Below are positions 44,237 through 57,628 of a stretch of 64,000 bases of DNA, piece after piece; the first letter of the stretch is position 1; every line of letters starts with the position of its first letter. This DNA is from Glandiceps talaboti (Eukaryota; Hemichordata; Enteropneusta; Spengelidae). The stretch covers positions 9,731,540 to 9,795,539 of the forward strand of contig NC_135569.1 in NCBI RefSeq assembly GCF_964340395.1. Reading direction: 5' to 3'. The translations under genes and the position numbers were made by a program. The notes under the pieces were generated by a model. That model did no database searches, was not told the DNA's origin, and was given only the letters and a program-made list of their open reading frames with translations.

Positions 44237-47200
44237 TGATGACTACTACTCACCATCTTCATGAAGGTCAATATTACCATTGTCTTTAATCAATGTCTTG
44301 ATATCTTCATCAGAGTAACCTCTTTCTTTCAGGAAGTATATCCTATACTCATCCCATGTTATTTTACCTGTACAACACACAGAAAACATGTCAGTTAAAT
44401 GGTTACCATGGAAAATTTCCAGTAAAAATACAACCTATAACACCAAAGTTTCCAGCACTGGCCACACACCCCTACATGTAGCAGAACTGGCTACTGGTAC
44501 CACCCCAGGGTACAGCAATACAAACGTGTTTATCCACAGGGGATTCAAAACTGTTTAAGTCATACAGTATTATGACTAAGTCATTATATCTCACAAATCT
44601 ATTTGTTAAATGTTACATACAGTTGCAACTAGTGTACATGTATAGCTTTATGGATGAGAAATAAGAGAATGGAGTGAATGAGTAAATATTATCCTTACCA
44701 TCCTTATTTGGATCAAACATTGGAAATGTCTTTGTGTTTTCTTCTTTAGCCTCAGCATAATGTTCCTCTGTTTTCATAGATATCCAGTCAGTTAACTCTA
44801 ACAAACTAAGCTGCTTATCTCCATTCCCATCAACTCTGCCAAATCAAATATATATCTATCATCAATATCTACAATACCACTAGTCTAGTTCCTGATGACC
44901 ATGTTTCAATTTTACACTACGTTATCGCCACATATTACTGTAACGTGTTAAGATAACGTAGTGTCAAATCAGAGCATGGTCGCCAGGAACTAGACTACCA
45001 GAACAGTAATATCTCACATTGTCCAATATCTGTGTATTGTTCTGTACATGACAATGACATGCAATTGAGGCTTTGATTTACCAACTGAGATAGACACAAA
45101 CTAAGATTAATTTTACTATTATAGTGGCAAGTGGTTTTTTTTCTATGGTCTGGGAGCCCTGATAACAGAGAAGGGACATCTGGTAAAATTTGCGAAAATT
45201 TCCATTCCATGTACCACAATTTGGGTAGGGAACCCTGGGTAAAATGTCTGAGGAACTCAGGTAGATTTTACCTGGTAAAACGATTGAGGATTTTACCTGC
45301 TTACTGCCCAAAATTGTCTATTGCCCATGTTGACCTATCAGAAACTTAGGATTGTCATGTTGTTTAGGTATAGGCATTGAAGAGAAACTCTCTAGAGAGA
45401 CTCTTTGTATTGTTCAGCTGTATTATACTTCCATACCATGACCGTACTAAACTGCCAAATGAATGTCATATCAATACAGACTAGTAGTAGCTAGTACAGC
45501 TGTGAGTGGTAGCTGACAGTGTGGCATGAATGTCATATCTTACAGACGAGTAGTACAGATGTGAGTGATAGCTGACAGTGTGGCATGAATGTCATATCTT
45601 ACAGACGAGTAGTACAGATGTGAGTGATAGCTGATAGTGTGGCATGAATGCCATATCTTACAGACTAGTAGTACAGATGTGAGTGATAGCTGATAGCATG
45701 GCATGAATGTCATATCTTACAGATTAGCAGAAAGTGAGAGCAAAGGTATTTCTAAAAACTACAAGTAAAAGACCCCATACTATGTTACCTCTGTAAATAT
45801 CTTAATACTATGGGTTTGTTATAGTTGTAAGCACTGTTTGCCATGAATGACACTCAAAAACCAGACTGATGATAAACAGGAAGTTGAAGGGTTCATGTAG
45901 TTCTGATATCACTTATGCAAATGTATAAAATTCCTGTTGACATACATTGTACCAGCATGTTTGGAAAAAAATAAGTGCTGACTATGAGGGATATTTTTGT
46001 GGTAGAAATATATGAATATACAAAATGTAACCAACGCATGATGCACACATCATATGTTGTCTCTCAAAACGGAAGGGTCCTGTAACGATATTCACCTTCC
46101 TATCAAACTCTCTAACAGGATGCAAAATGACAAATTCAAGCCCTTACAAAAAAAGATAGTACTCCGGTCCTGTAGTACATGTACAGAGTTATTGTTAAGG
46201 GCGTTAAGTATAAATTAAGTAAAATCTACCAGATTTCCCCCTTCATTTTACCAGTGTTCCCCACCAAAATGTTGGTATAGCATACATTGTATGTATTAGT
46301 ATGCCAGTTTTACCAGTTTTTCCATTTCTTTTACTGGGATTCCCAGTCCTTAGAAAAAGCATTGCAAGTAGCTTGATAAAAATCGACACCACACTTTGAC
46401 GAGGTTCGTTGAAAGAGGGCGCTCTCTGTCACATAGCAATTATTTGAACACAGCAATCCGCTATTGTTCACAGGTTTCTATGGGATGTTCAAATCACCCA
46501 ATCATGATATTTGTTTTGAAGTGTTCACTATACACACAATCTAGCTTAGTGATCCAGTTAATGTTTCTACTAATTGCTTTTTGATAGGGTAAATCACTAT
46601 ACGCTATATTAAATACAATAGAGTCAGTATATATGCACCTACATGTATTTGTACCCTTAAGAATTTTAGGTCTTTGGTATAAGCATCAAGAGTTTTGTGT
46701 CAGATGGGGCTCTGTTTTCTCCAAATGTTTTTCTATCTGTGACGGTGTTTAGACAGAGAGGCATTCTAAGCCCTGTCTTTATATACTGTGTATTGATCAT
46801 TACAATAATTATCTATAATTGTATACATATTGATATGACATGTAAGTATCTCGCTAGCTGAGATGAAGATTGGTTGTCAACTTGGAGGCAAATACATCAA
46901 TTTGTATGCAGATGACATTAGTTTGATATGTCAGTATGCCCTCTAAGCTAATTTGACACACCACTGACGCACATAAGTTCTAGTGACGTACCAAAATTTG
47001 GAGCTCCCCTATCTCTTACCATGTGGGTGAGTGTGCCCTCTAAGCCAATTTGCCGCACCACTGATGCACACAATTTCTAGTGACACACCAACATTTGGTG
47101 TTCCCCTATCTCTTACTATGTGGTGACTAACAAGAAATGTCAGTTTTTATCATACTGACCAACAACAACAAAAATTGGCTACCACTAGAGGGCACACTGG

Positions 47201-48776
47201 ATATGTCCATCAGTTAAGTGTCTTAATGGTCTTCCCAGAACCTGTTGTAAATATGCCTGGCATCATGATATATTTTTAACTAAATGCCTTCCATTATTTC
47301 ACCTAAATTGAATATTTCAAATATCCATCACATGCACCTTAATCATTTAATGACACTTTTGTCTATTGTAAATAAGCATTTTATATTCATATTTAAAGGG
47401 TTGCTTTGCATAGTGATGGCGATGATAATGACAATAATATCATAACTAGGCAAAGCCCATAAGCTCACGCAGGGTAGATTCATTTGTGACCATTTGTGAC
47501 CGGCTACCTCATGATGACATTGTATAGCACCCTCCACGTGGAGAATGCGCTTAGTATATAGAACGTGCATGTGTAGTCATTGCACCGCAATACATCCTTG
47601 GGTAAAACCACCAAAAAACCATTGCATAGTATATAGGACGCACATGCGTACTAATCATTGAGCTGCTACACGCCTGTTTTGCGGCCGCTTTGCAAGCTAT
47701 TAAAGTGTAAAACGAGATCTTTTTATGCTACAGCCAAACTACATAGACATGTCATTTTTGCAACTGTTCATATTTTGTTAAATGTACTTTATTTCAAGTG
47801 TATTGTTCGTCTATGTACATGTACTGCTCTCATATATTGAGTGTTTTCACACAAAAATTATCAATGATATTGTGTTGCCTATAATAGTGCTTGTAGAATA
47901 TCGTATTGTTGAGAATCAGAAGGCAAGGGAGTATTTCTAACACGTTCAAATTTTACCTTCTTAGATCTTAAACAGTATATTTTCTAAAAGACTTTTTATG
48001 GATTGCTTTCAAATTTGCACTGTAATGACTTTGTGTTTTGTTTTTACTGGCAATGTTTTGGTGCATGTTGTATAATTTAGTTCTGTTTTACTTTTTAAGA
48101 TTTGTAAATTTGTGCATTTAATGGGGAGGGCCATCTTTCAGAAAATGTAATATGAGGCCACATGTTACATTGACAAATTTTCAAACCTAACCTATCAAGC
48201 TTGAAAACAAATGTGGATATATTACAAAGTTGGTTGACACTAAGTTCTACATCCTTGCTACACAATACTACCAAACAACTAACTCTCTTTAATTTCTTTC
48301 CATTTTTTACTAGTTGTATGCCAGTTTTCAATAACCATAATAATGATTTTCAAAAATGATTTTTTTTTAAAATTAACTTACTGTAAGAAAATATCACTGA
48401 GTCTTTTCTCTCCCTCCTTTCTTGGTAGATTTTCGAAGTCTTCATGCTCATTTCCGAGGAAAACTTCTTTCCTGAATTCCTTGTTCAAGTGTCCATCTCT
48501 CTCCAACTTCACGCCCTCTATATGATCCGGGGGAAATGGTTTTTCTTCAGCACTTTCTTTAACAACGATGTTATCTTTGTCATTTTTAAATACATTTTTC
48601 CCGTCCGCTTCTTTTAAACGTTCTTTCTCCTGAATCTTGAGGGCTGTTTCATTTATAGGTTTTCCATATGCTAGTGAAAGGCACAATAACTGAAGTACGC
48701 AAATATAAAATAAAGTCCGTGACAACTTTGTCAATGTTGTATCCGTATGTACACACCACCACTGGCACTTCTCCAT
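41314..48776 (-). CDS. SDF4: SDF4 / Cab45 (45-kDa Ca2+-binding protein), complete 6-exon coding region
   Basis: Soluble Golgi-lumen calcium sensor of the CREC family. In vertebrates it oligomerises with Ca2+ pumped by SPCA1 and sorts secretory cargo. Exons: 48776-48382, 44835-44699, 44367-44254, 43603-43448, 42668-42493, 41490-41314. Splice sites are GT-AG and in phase, summing to 1155 nt or 384 aa (human about 362). A hydrophobic signal core lies at about 21-36, behind an unusually long polar n-region, and NET at 42-44 may be glycosylated. The family signature [18 protein letters not shown] is in exon 1. EF-hand loops are at 134-145, 173-184, 231-242, 268-279, 313-324 and 349-360, all with Asp at position 1 and Glu at 12. 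The C-terminus is HDEF, where human ends HEEF. Loop 3 ([12 protein letters not shown]) is canonical here, while the human counterpart is degenerate. Confidence 0.95.
42493..42668 (-). CDS. SDF4: SDF4 exon 5 (EF4 and EF5)
   Basis: Encodes [35 protein letters not shown] and [11 protein letters not shown]. Acceptor AATGTAG, donor GTATGT. Confidence 0.95.
42733..42795 (+). mobile_element. TIR element, family C, right-end fragment, SDF4 intron 4
   Basis: TGACTCACAACAACAAAATT then GATTAGAGGGCACACTGGTC, the right end of the elements at 23438 and 46932. The left part is absent. Confidence 0.72.
43038..43377. mobile_element. foldback element, SDF4 intron 4
   Basis: The terminal arms ATGGATGAGGATTTGGTATT and AATACCAAATCCTCATCCAC are inverted. 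Internal arms (GTTTGTTATTGTATGTACAA region, TTTGATC/GATTT blocks) also tend to pair. It ends about 70 bp from exon 4. Confidence 0.8.
43448..43603 (-). CDS. SDF4: SDF4 exon 4 (EF3)
   Basis: Encodes [19 protein letters not shown] and [17 protein letters not shown], matching the vertebrate HPEHSRGMLRFMVKEI. Acceptor TTTACAG, donor GTAAGT. Confidence 0.95.
43636..44234. repeat. simple-repeat block filling SDF4 intron 3
   Basis: In order: (TAATC)n 43636-43683, (GATA)n 43711-43770, and CA/CAAA/CAGA mixtures 43771-44234, ending in about 37 pure CA units. This is about 600 of the 650 nt of the intron. The translated Val/Cys or His/Thr frames are artefacts. Confidence 0.95.
44254..44367 (-). CDS. 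SDF4: SDF4 exon 3 (EF2 end)
   Basis: Encodes [20 protein letters not shown] and a linker. The donor GTGAGT is followed about 20 nt later by a very long (TG)n tract. Confidence 0.94.
44445..44513 (-). repeat. interspersed repeat, copy 2, SDF4 intron 2
   Basis: The reverse complement matches 2567-2630 (GGGGTGGTACCAGT.GCCAG, GGGGTGTGTG.CCAGTGCTGG, AAAC). Confidence 0.75.
44699..44835 (-). CDS. SDF4: SDF4 exon 2 (EF1 and start of EF2)
   Basis: Encodes [18 protein letters not shown] and ends in FDPNKD|G inside the second loop. Acceptor TTGGCAG, donor GTAAGG. Confidence 0.95.
44881..44998. mobile_element. 118-bp foldback element, SDF4 intron 1
   Basis: Arms of about 47 bp (TAGTCTAGTTCCTG...ACACTACGTTATC and its inverse) leave a 23-nt loop. 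It ends about 45 bp from the exon 2 acceptor. Confidence 0.87.
45480..45725. repeat. 59-bp tandem repeat, about 4 copies, SDF4 intron 1
   Basis: Units contain GAGTAGTACAGATGTGAGTG, ATAGCTGACAGTGTGGCATG and AATGTCATATCTTACAGAC. Confidence 0.93.
46932..47199. mobile_element. TIR element, family C, copy 2, SDF4 intron 1
   Basis: CAG...CTG ends with GCCCTCTAA inverted repeats and an internal second left end at about 47031, as in the copy at 23438. The 7-bp direct repeat GATATGT flanks it on both sides (46925-46931, 47200-47206), a likely target-site duplication. Confidence 0.85.
47480..47660. repeat. diverged direct repeat, SDF4 intron 1
   Basis: AGTATATAG(A/G)ACG.(A/G)CATG.GTA(G/C) occurs at about 47555 and 47629, each followed by CATTG..C.GC. 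Confidence 0.5.
48382..48776 (-). CDS. SDF4: SDF4 exon 1 (signal peptide, N-terminal region)
   Basis: 131 codons plus two bases. It holds the signal sequence ([17 protein letters not shown]), an acidic/basic linker and the conserved [17 protein letters not shown]...EVFLG block. The donor is CA|GTAAGT. Confidence 0.95.
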
Positions 48777-50210
<1,434 letters not shown>

Positions 50211-50268
50211 TATTAAGCTCTGCCACTGCGGTATAGAGCACTGTCTTAGCAGATTGATACTCACCGAG

Positions 50269-50391
<123 letters not shown>

Positions 50392-50452
50392 AAGTCAGTG
50401 GTAAGATTTGTCCGTAGTACAGTGCTCGATACGTCTGCACGCAGAGCGGAGT

Positions 50453-50590
50453 ATATGTTGAGGGTAGAAGAAAATCAAGTCGGGTTTTTCGTCTCTTTCG
50501 TCTTTCGTACATCAACATCTCCTGACGAGTGATTTACTCACGAAACAGGCTTGTAGAGACGAAAAACCCGACTTGATTTTCTTCTACCCT

Positions 50591-50598
<8 letters not shown>
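50453..50598. repeat. 43-bp perfect inverted repeat next to (AT)n
   Basis: 50453-50495 and 50556-50598 are exact inverse copies (ATATGTTGAGGGTAGAAGAA at the outer end, CGGGTTTTTCGTCTC inner) around a 60-nt loop. The right arm runs directly into (AT)n array 3. Confidence 0.93.
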
Positions 50599-50672
<74 letters not shown>

Positions 50673-50692
50673 ATATATGTATATATATATAC

Positions 50693-50780
<88 letters not shown>

Positions 50781-50786
50781 ATAATA
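50599..50786. repeat. (AT)n array 3
   Basis: About 188 bp of AT with a few ACAT/ATGT variants, ending in AAT trinucleotides. Confidence 0.97.
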
Positions 50787-50885
50787 AAAATAGACGACCT
50801 CAGTCCTAAATAAGGTATAGCCATTCCTTACTATTATTGTGGGCTTCGCGCCGCATGCAACCATGCCTGTCCCGGTGGAATTATT

Positions 50886-50888
<3 letters not shown>

Positions 50889-50955
<67 letters not shown>

Positions 50956-51037
50956 CGTGTGCGTGTGCGTGTGTGTGTGTGTGTGCGCGTGCGTGCGTGC
51001 GTGCGTGTGTGTCTGTGTCTGTCTGTGTTTGTTTGTT
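50889..51037. repeat. (GT)n microsatellite
   Basis: GT with GC variants, then CTGT/TTTG. Confidence 0.96.
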
Positions 51038-52289
51038 TCATCTTTGGTTGGTATAGTTGGTGGTAATTGGTTGGTTTGTTTGTTGGCTTGTTGGTGTGTG
51101 CGTATATTTTATGTTTGTGTACTGTCCGAGGCTTTGAAACTGTACAAGTGTAACAAGCTTAAGTTTCACGAAACAATTTGTTTCAAGTAAATAACTGTTT
51201 TTGATAAATATGTAATAAATCCTATACTCTTATAAGACACCATCACTTAAATTATTTGTTTGCCGTCCGCATGTAGGTAGATTTATCGGTAGATTTATCG
51301 GTAGATTTAGAGCGAAAATTTCCGCGGAAGACTGTATTTGAGACCGTGCAAATATCTTCAGAATAACTAAATACATCTCTAAGTAGTTGTTTGTTTTAAG
51401 ACAATCAAACTTTGGACTTGAACATTTATATTTCACTTAGTCTAGTGTAGTAGATTTAGGTAAAAACAGAAAATGGATCAACAGGAAAGTGAACTTTACA
51501 TGACATGCTAGCGTTGTGGTTTTTTTTCTGTGTTTTGTTGTTTTACCTGCCTGCCTTTTAGATTTTGGGGAAATTCAAGGATGGCAATGCTATAGCTGCT
51601 TACTCCAAAAAGGAATCGTATATACGATGTACCACGTTGAGGGCGTGGTTTGATATTTCCTTTTGCGGATGACTATACGCCGCAACGCAACGCTTAAATC
51701 CTCTAATGGCGAGGCTTGCAAACTGAAACTAAGAGCCGTTTCGACAGTGTAAATCAAGCAAGAATTCACATAAGGAGATATGAAGTAAACACGACTTATT
51801 ATGACCCCATGGTCTACAAATTAATGTAGGTTTTATATACATGATTACGTCATCAAGTCAATGATATATAACACAAACTGTGCCAGCAAGTGGGAGAAAG
51901 GGGATAAAATATATCCGAGATTGATTTAAATTTGATATTCAAGTCTTACAAAATAAACATTAAATTTTCAAACATTTGGGAACTCTTTGTGTAATGGATA
52001 TGTATTGTCATAACAAAAGCAAACCATAGACCCTTTCGTGTATTGTCTATGAGCAAACATATGAGTCACTTTGTATATTATATATACGATTGATTTATAA
52101 ATAGTTGAACCACGGTTCTAGCGAAGTCGTCGTCATCGTGATAATCAATCGCTGTTGAAAATACTAAATCGGAAACTCATTACATGTACTCGCCGGATTT
52201 TGTTGATTTCAAGTGTACGCTATTGTACGATTTCAACATAATTTGAGTGTTCGTTTTTGGAGCGATCACAAGCGTACTGCAGCTGTGCA
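51038..52289. other. intergenic, no gene seen
   Basis: Only a short triplicate GGTAGATTTATC at about 51276-51311. Confidence 0.5.
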
Positions 52290-52582
52290 ACACACAGACA
52301 GACACACATCAACACACAGACACCGACACAAAGACACACAAACACAAACACAAACACAAACACAAACACAAACACAAACACAAACACAAACACAAACACA
52401 AACACAAACACAAACACAAACACAAACACAAACACAAACACAAACACAAACACAAACACAAACACAGACACAGACACAGACACAGACACAGACACAGACA
52501 CAGACACAGACACAGACACAGACACAGACAGACACAGACACAGACAGACAGACAGACAGGCAGGCAGGCACGTACGTACCTA

Positions 52583-52655
<73 letters not shown>
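52290..52655. repeat. (ACAAAC)n-(ACAGAC)n-(CA)n array
   Basis: About 23 hexamer CACAAA units, then about 13 CACAGA units, CAGA/CAGG tetramers and about 35 CA units. All three frames stay open on both strands. These are not genes. Confidence 0.97.
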
Positions 52656-53408
52656 TACTAACTAATATACATATATCCAGACTTAATGATGCTCTGTTAA
52701 CAGGGCGGAAAGCTAGTCAGAATTCTTGGAAACCCTTTTAGTTGTTTTGTTGAACCCATCCACTCGTTCTTTTTTCACTGGCAGTCAACTGGATGAGGGA
52801 AATGTACGTTGGCAAATACACTATTTTAAAATTGACAAGATATGTCCAGTATTAAAATAGCTAAAACACCGATGTACATGTCAAAAGGTGGTCTTTTTAC
52901 AAAAGAAATTTTGAGTAATTGATATTCCTGTTGTCAAATTCGGATATATTAGCCAGTACAGTCTCCACTCTCTCCTGTTGAGATGTCATCAATTAGATTT
53001 ATACCTGCAAGGCTTACATGTTGATGAATATTCAACCACGACATGACATGCATACATTCCCATTTTAGGCGGACACCACAACTTCAGATGACTTCTGCGC
53101 AAACTCATGACATCTTAAGACCTGACAATAATGAGACAGATAACTCACAACATTATGTTGCTATAGCGACACCGTTTCATCTACTTTCGGAATTATTTTT
53201 AGAATAATAGCACAAACCAAAGTTGTATCAGATATCGATCTGATATCGATATACGGGGCTAGTCGATGATAGGGCCTTTAGGCATATACATTTAATTTGA
53301 AGGTTTCTTTTTTGGCATTTCTATAAAGATTTTCATCATTAAAGTAATAGTCAGGCCTGTGTATATTTCGTAATCCTGTCATTCATATCGTCTATACATT
53401 GTCGTTTA
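52656..53408. other. intergenic, no gene seen
   Basis: No recognised feature except the doublet GATATCGATCTGATATCGAT at 53231. Confidence 0.5.
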
Positions 53409-53507
53409 TGAGAATAGACATTTGAGAATAAACATTTGAGAATAGACATTTGAGAATAGAAATCTGAGAATAGACATCTGAGAATAGACATTTGAGAATA
53501 GACATAA
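53409..53507. repeat. 14-bp tandem repeat, about 7 copies
   Basis: GAGAATAGACATTT with small variants. Confidence 0.92.
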
Positions 53508-53918
53508 TGTCTTGAGTATGAGCTACACATTCACTCAAATCTTCCCCCCCCCCCCCTTTTTCCGCTGACGCAATTGCAACGAAAATAATGAGACAACCTG
53601 ATCTGGGAGCGTTCAGTGGGTAGTGTTGCCGTAAAGGGGACAGTAATTTACGAGATGAAACTACGATAATTACGTTATCATTATCAGGTATCACTGCGTT
53701 AACTTGTGGTTGTCAGCATGTCTCCAGGGTAGTTCATCTCATATACGTACGTCAGAGATACACAGAAAGGGAAAACACAAATTGCAGGGGGTGTTCAAGT
53801 TTTCGGAAGTTCGGTGGATGAAAAGATAACTCCCCAACACTTCGCACAAAGATTACAGACCCTCTGCCACTTGAATATCTGTGATCAAAAATATCATTGT
53901 ACGAATAATATGGAACCC

Positions 53919-53945
53919 CCCCCCCACACACACACACACACACAC
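53919..53945. repeat. C-run followed by (AC)n
   Basis: Nine C then about 10 AC units. Confidence 0.85.
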
Positions 53946-54453
53946 GAAAAATGGAGACCCTTCCCAAAATAACACAATTTCCCTCACCCTGTAATGTGTG
54001 CCTAATCCCTATTACATAGTACATGTAATAATTAATTATCTCGCGTCCGATTGTGGGCGTAATAAAAATGTACAGGAGATTAACAATTTAGATCTTCTTT
54101 GAAGTGATACATAGGAAAGATTACTATGGCAACTGTTCGTGTCTTAGCCAGAGCTATTTATTAGCTTTCGGACTATTCTTCCAATCGGTTTCCGAGAAAA
54201 ACCAAAGGTGTGAGCCCACAGGGAATTTATTGCAGACTTCTAAGACTTCAATGGTGACAATGAGTTCCAATTATATTTTGTTTTCATTTTTAAATTTTAA
54301 TATATGTCGATATATTTGAATACTTCTCCTTTATAGGTACCCCTACTGTTAAGAACAATACTCGTATATAACACATAGTTTTGGAGATTAATTGTTAATG
54401 GAATTGATTGTAAAGGTTGACAGTGCAGTAATAATGCAGTAATAACATGGTAA

Positions 54454-54701
54454 CTTGTGGGCTAATATACTATTTCAGGTAATATTCTAGTCTAGGATGA
54501 TCACAATACAAAATAGTTACCTTACATGAGGTATTTATGAAATTCAAAAAGAAATACCGTTGCATGTGACTTTTACGGAATATACATCGCTAACGGTATT
54601 TTGTTGAATATCGTAAATACCTAATATAGCGTCACTATTTTGTATTGAGATCATCCTTGACTAGAATATTACCATCCTACAATAGAATATTAGCCCACAA
54701 G
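54454..54701. mobile_element. 248-bp foldback element
   Basis: The ends CTTGTGGGCTAATAT and ATATTAGCCCACAAG are perfect inverses. Inside, AATATTCTAGTC.AGGATGAT and ATCATCCT.GACTAGAATATT, and ACAAAATAGT/ACTATTTTGT, also pair. No coding capacity. Confidence 0.85.
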
Positions 54702-55191
54702 TGACTGTGAGTAAAATTGCTTTCTGCTGAAAAAATGATTTTAATGAATCAATTGTTTATTTTCCAACAGATATTCAACAATTCACTTGCCTGCTTCCAT
54801 TCTCACTTTGTGTGGCAACTATTTGTTTATTTTACATATGAAGTCATGTCATTGATTATATGAATTGATATGCATTACGGTTTTATGTAGATATTTTCAA
54901 TTCGGCTTACAAACTCAGCTTAAGTTATATCCGGTTTTGTGATTTGGGTTTCCCTACTAACTTATTACAACATATTGTGTTTCCATGACAATCAACATGG
55001 ATTTCTAGCTATGGTGAATATCAAACCGCGAGAGGTCACTTTCACCATAGTTACTGGGAAGAGCTATTCAGCATTTAAACTGGGGAGGAAGTTAAAGGTC
55101 GCTAACCCTAGTGATCGCATAGATTGATGTCAATGACGTTTGTAGTGCTAGTTGTAATTAGGATATTGTTTGCTCAGTGCCACAAGCAGTG

Positions 55192-55228
55192 CTCTGTCTG
55201 TCTGTCTGATTCTGTCTGTCTGTCTGTC

Positions 55229-55273
<45 letters not shown>

Positions 55274-55399
55274 GTCTCTCTGTCTCTCTGTCTGTCTCTC
55301 TGTCTGTATGTCTGTCTCTGTCTGTGTCGCTCTGTGTGTCTCTCTCTGTCTCTCTCTGTGTTTGTTTGTTTGTGTGTGTGTGAGAGAGAGACAGTGTGT

Positions 55400-55462
<63 letters not shown>
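55192..55462. repeat. (TCTG)n-(TC)n-(TG)n microsatellite
   Basis: A compound array with a GAGAGAGA island at 55381-55391. Confidence 0.96.
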
Positions 55463-55465
<3 letters not shown>

Positions 55466-55867
55466 ATGTCATGTCACATCATTTATACTGTATTTGCTTA
55501 GAATGCAAAGTCATTGTTTCTACTCAGGAAGCTGAACAGTTTTGAACGTTGGTCAATGTATACTTGAATGGGTTTACATATTATTAGAAAGTGTTATAAC
55601 ATTGCCATATGATATGGAAACCGGGCCACTAAAAGTAGAAATGAAGTTAATCGTGTAATTAATGTAGTACCTAAAGTCATAGGAAGACCACAGACTCAAT
55701 TCTCAGAATTATACCATAATTCTATCAATAGTATAACACATATAGGATTCTTTCCGACAGTACACATTCCCTTATCCGTGTTTTGAAAAACTTCACTCTG
55801 GTCGCAGACTCTGCGTAGCAAAGACACACAGACATTCTGTTAATGTTCTTTCAAATTATTCTATCAG

Positions 55868-56390
55868 TATGTTATGTTATGTTATGTTATGTTATGTTAT
55901 GTTATGTTATGTTATGTTATGTTATGTTATGTTATGTTATGTTGTGTTACGTTATGTTGTTTTGTTATGTTAATATGTTATGTTATGTTGTGTTATGTTG
56001 TTATGTTATTTTATGTTGTTGTTATGTTATGTTATGTTATTTCATTTCATTTCATTTCGTTGTTATATGTTGTTATTTCATTTCATTTCATTTCATTTCA
56101 ATTCATTTTATTTTATTTTATTTTATTCTTTTCTATTCTATTCTAACCCACTCTATTGTATTGTATTGTATAGTATTGTATCGAATTGTATTGTACTGTA
56201 TTGTATTGTATTGTATTGTGTTGTGTTGTATTGTATTGTAGTGTAGTGTAGTGTAGTGTATTGTATTGTATTGCATTGCATTGCATTGCATTGCATTGCA
56301 TTGCATTGCATTGTATTGTATTGTATTGTATTGTATTGTATTGTATTATATTGTATTGTATTGTATTGTATTGTATTGTATTGTATTGCT
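55868..56390. repeat. pentanucleotide mosaic (TTATG, TTTCA, TTTTA, TTGTA, TTGCA)
   Basis: About 520 bp in which the pentamer sequence changes stepwise while the five-base register is mostly kept. The open frames are artefacts of the absence of stops. Confidence 0.95.
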
Positions 56391-56450
56391 ACATTAATGG
56401 CCTAACCTAGTCACACCGTGTAGTTGGGACGACATATAAAATTATAACAT

Positions 56451-56573
56451 AAAATCGTTACACTACAATGGGTGAAATCCGAATATACTAGTATCTTAGG
56501 TGCGAATTACACAAAATCGTTACACTACAGTGGGTGAAATCCGAATATACTAGTATCTTAGGTGCGAATTATT
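56451..56573. repeat. 62-bp tandem duplication
   Basis: AAAATCGTTACACTACA.TGG at 56451 and 56513 begin near-identical 62-bp units. I see one substitution and the end of the second unit. Confidence 0.95.
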
Positions 56574-56751
56574 CATGTTGCTCATAATCATTAACTTGTC
56601 ACGGGACTACATCGTAAATTCATCCAAAGGCAATTCAAAACAGCGATTTCAATGAGATATTGTTAGGTTTCTCCTGGCTACAGCGTTTACCAGTCGTATT
56701 GTTAATATCGATTCAGCCTACATCATTTGAATACATACACATACATAGGCA

Positions 56752-57078
56752 CAAAAAAAATAATTGTTTGGTTCCAGTTACCCAACCCCATCTAGTTTTT
56801 CACTGATGACGATCCTAAACTTTTTTTTTACGTATTCGAGAAAAGTAATAAATTCAGAAAAACTGTGAAGAAATTGAGGATGCAGAAACTGACATCAACT
56901 TAAAAAGACAAAATAAAACTGTTCTTCCAAGCTGTAATGGCTGTACATCTGATAGGAAGAACACAGAACTGAACTGAACTTAAAAAATATATATAATGAA
57001 ATAAAATAAAAAACTCTACCTACCCCACCTATTCTAAAATTGAGCGTAATCGGAACCACACAATTTTTTTTATTAGGC
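56752..57078. mobile_element. TIR element, family B, copy 3
   Basis: Ends TTGTTTGGTTCCAGTTACC and GTAATCGGAACCACACAA. The body matches 15900-16236 over most of its length (GCTGTAATGGCTGTACATCT, CCCCACCTATTCTAAAATTG). It is AATT/T-rich at both flanks. Confidence 0.82.
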
Positions 57079-57354
57079 CTTAGGCCAAAGAAATGACACT
57101 GAATTAAAGTCAAACATTTTGTATTTTATTTGTTATCTCTTTGTGTAGTATTTTAACTTTCGGCACGTTTGTCTGGTTGTAAAGATTTGTTCTACGCACG
57201 TTTCATATTTTGTAATATAAAACTATTTTTAGATACTCGTTCACTTCTATAGGCACCGTATTTCCTATATGTGTACAGTGTATAATGTTTTCAATCTTCT
57301 GTCACGTTTGACGTTAAATGTAAGCTTCCAATATTTTTTATATATTTTTTATAT

Positions 57355-57355
57355 A

Positions 57356-57427
<72 letters not shown>
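57355..57427. repeat. (TA)n microsatellite
   Basis: About 35 TA units. Confidence 0.95.
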
Positions 57428-57434
<7 letters not shown>

Positions 57435-57445
57435 AAACACACAAC

Positions 57446-57628
57446 TTTACACACACACACACACACACGCACACACACTCACTCACTCACTCACTCACTC
57501 ACTCACTCACCCACCCACCCACCCACTCACTCACTCACTCACTCACTCACTCACTCACTCACTCACTCACTCACTCACTCACTCACTCACTCACTCACTC
57601 ACTCACTCACTCACTCACTCACTCACTC
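57446..57628. repeat. (CA)n-(CACT)n-(CACC)n microsatellite
   Basis: Short CA, then about 38 CACT units with a CACC interruption. Confidence 0.96.
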
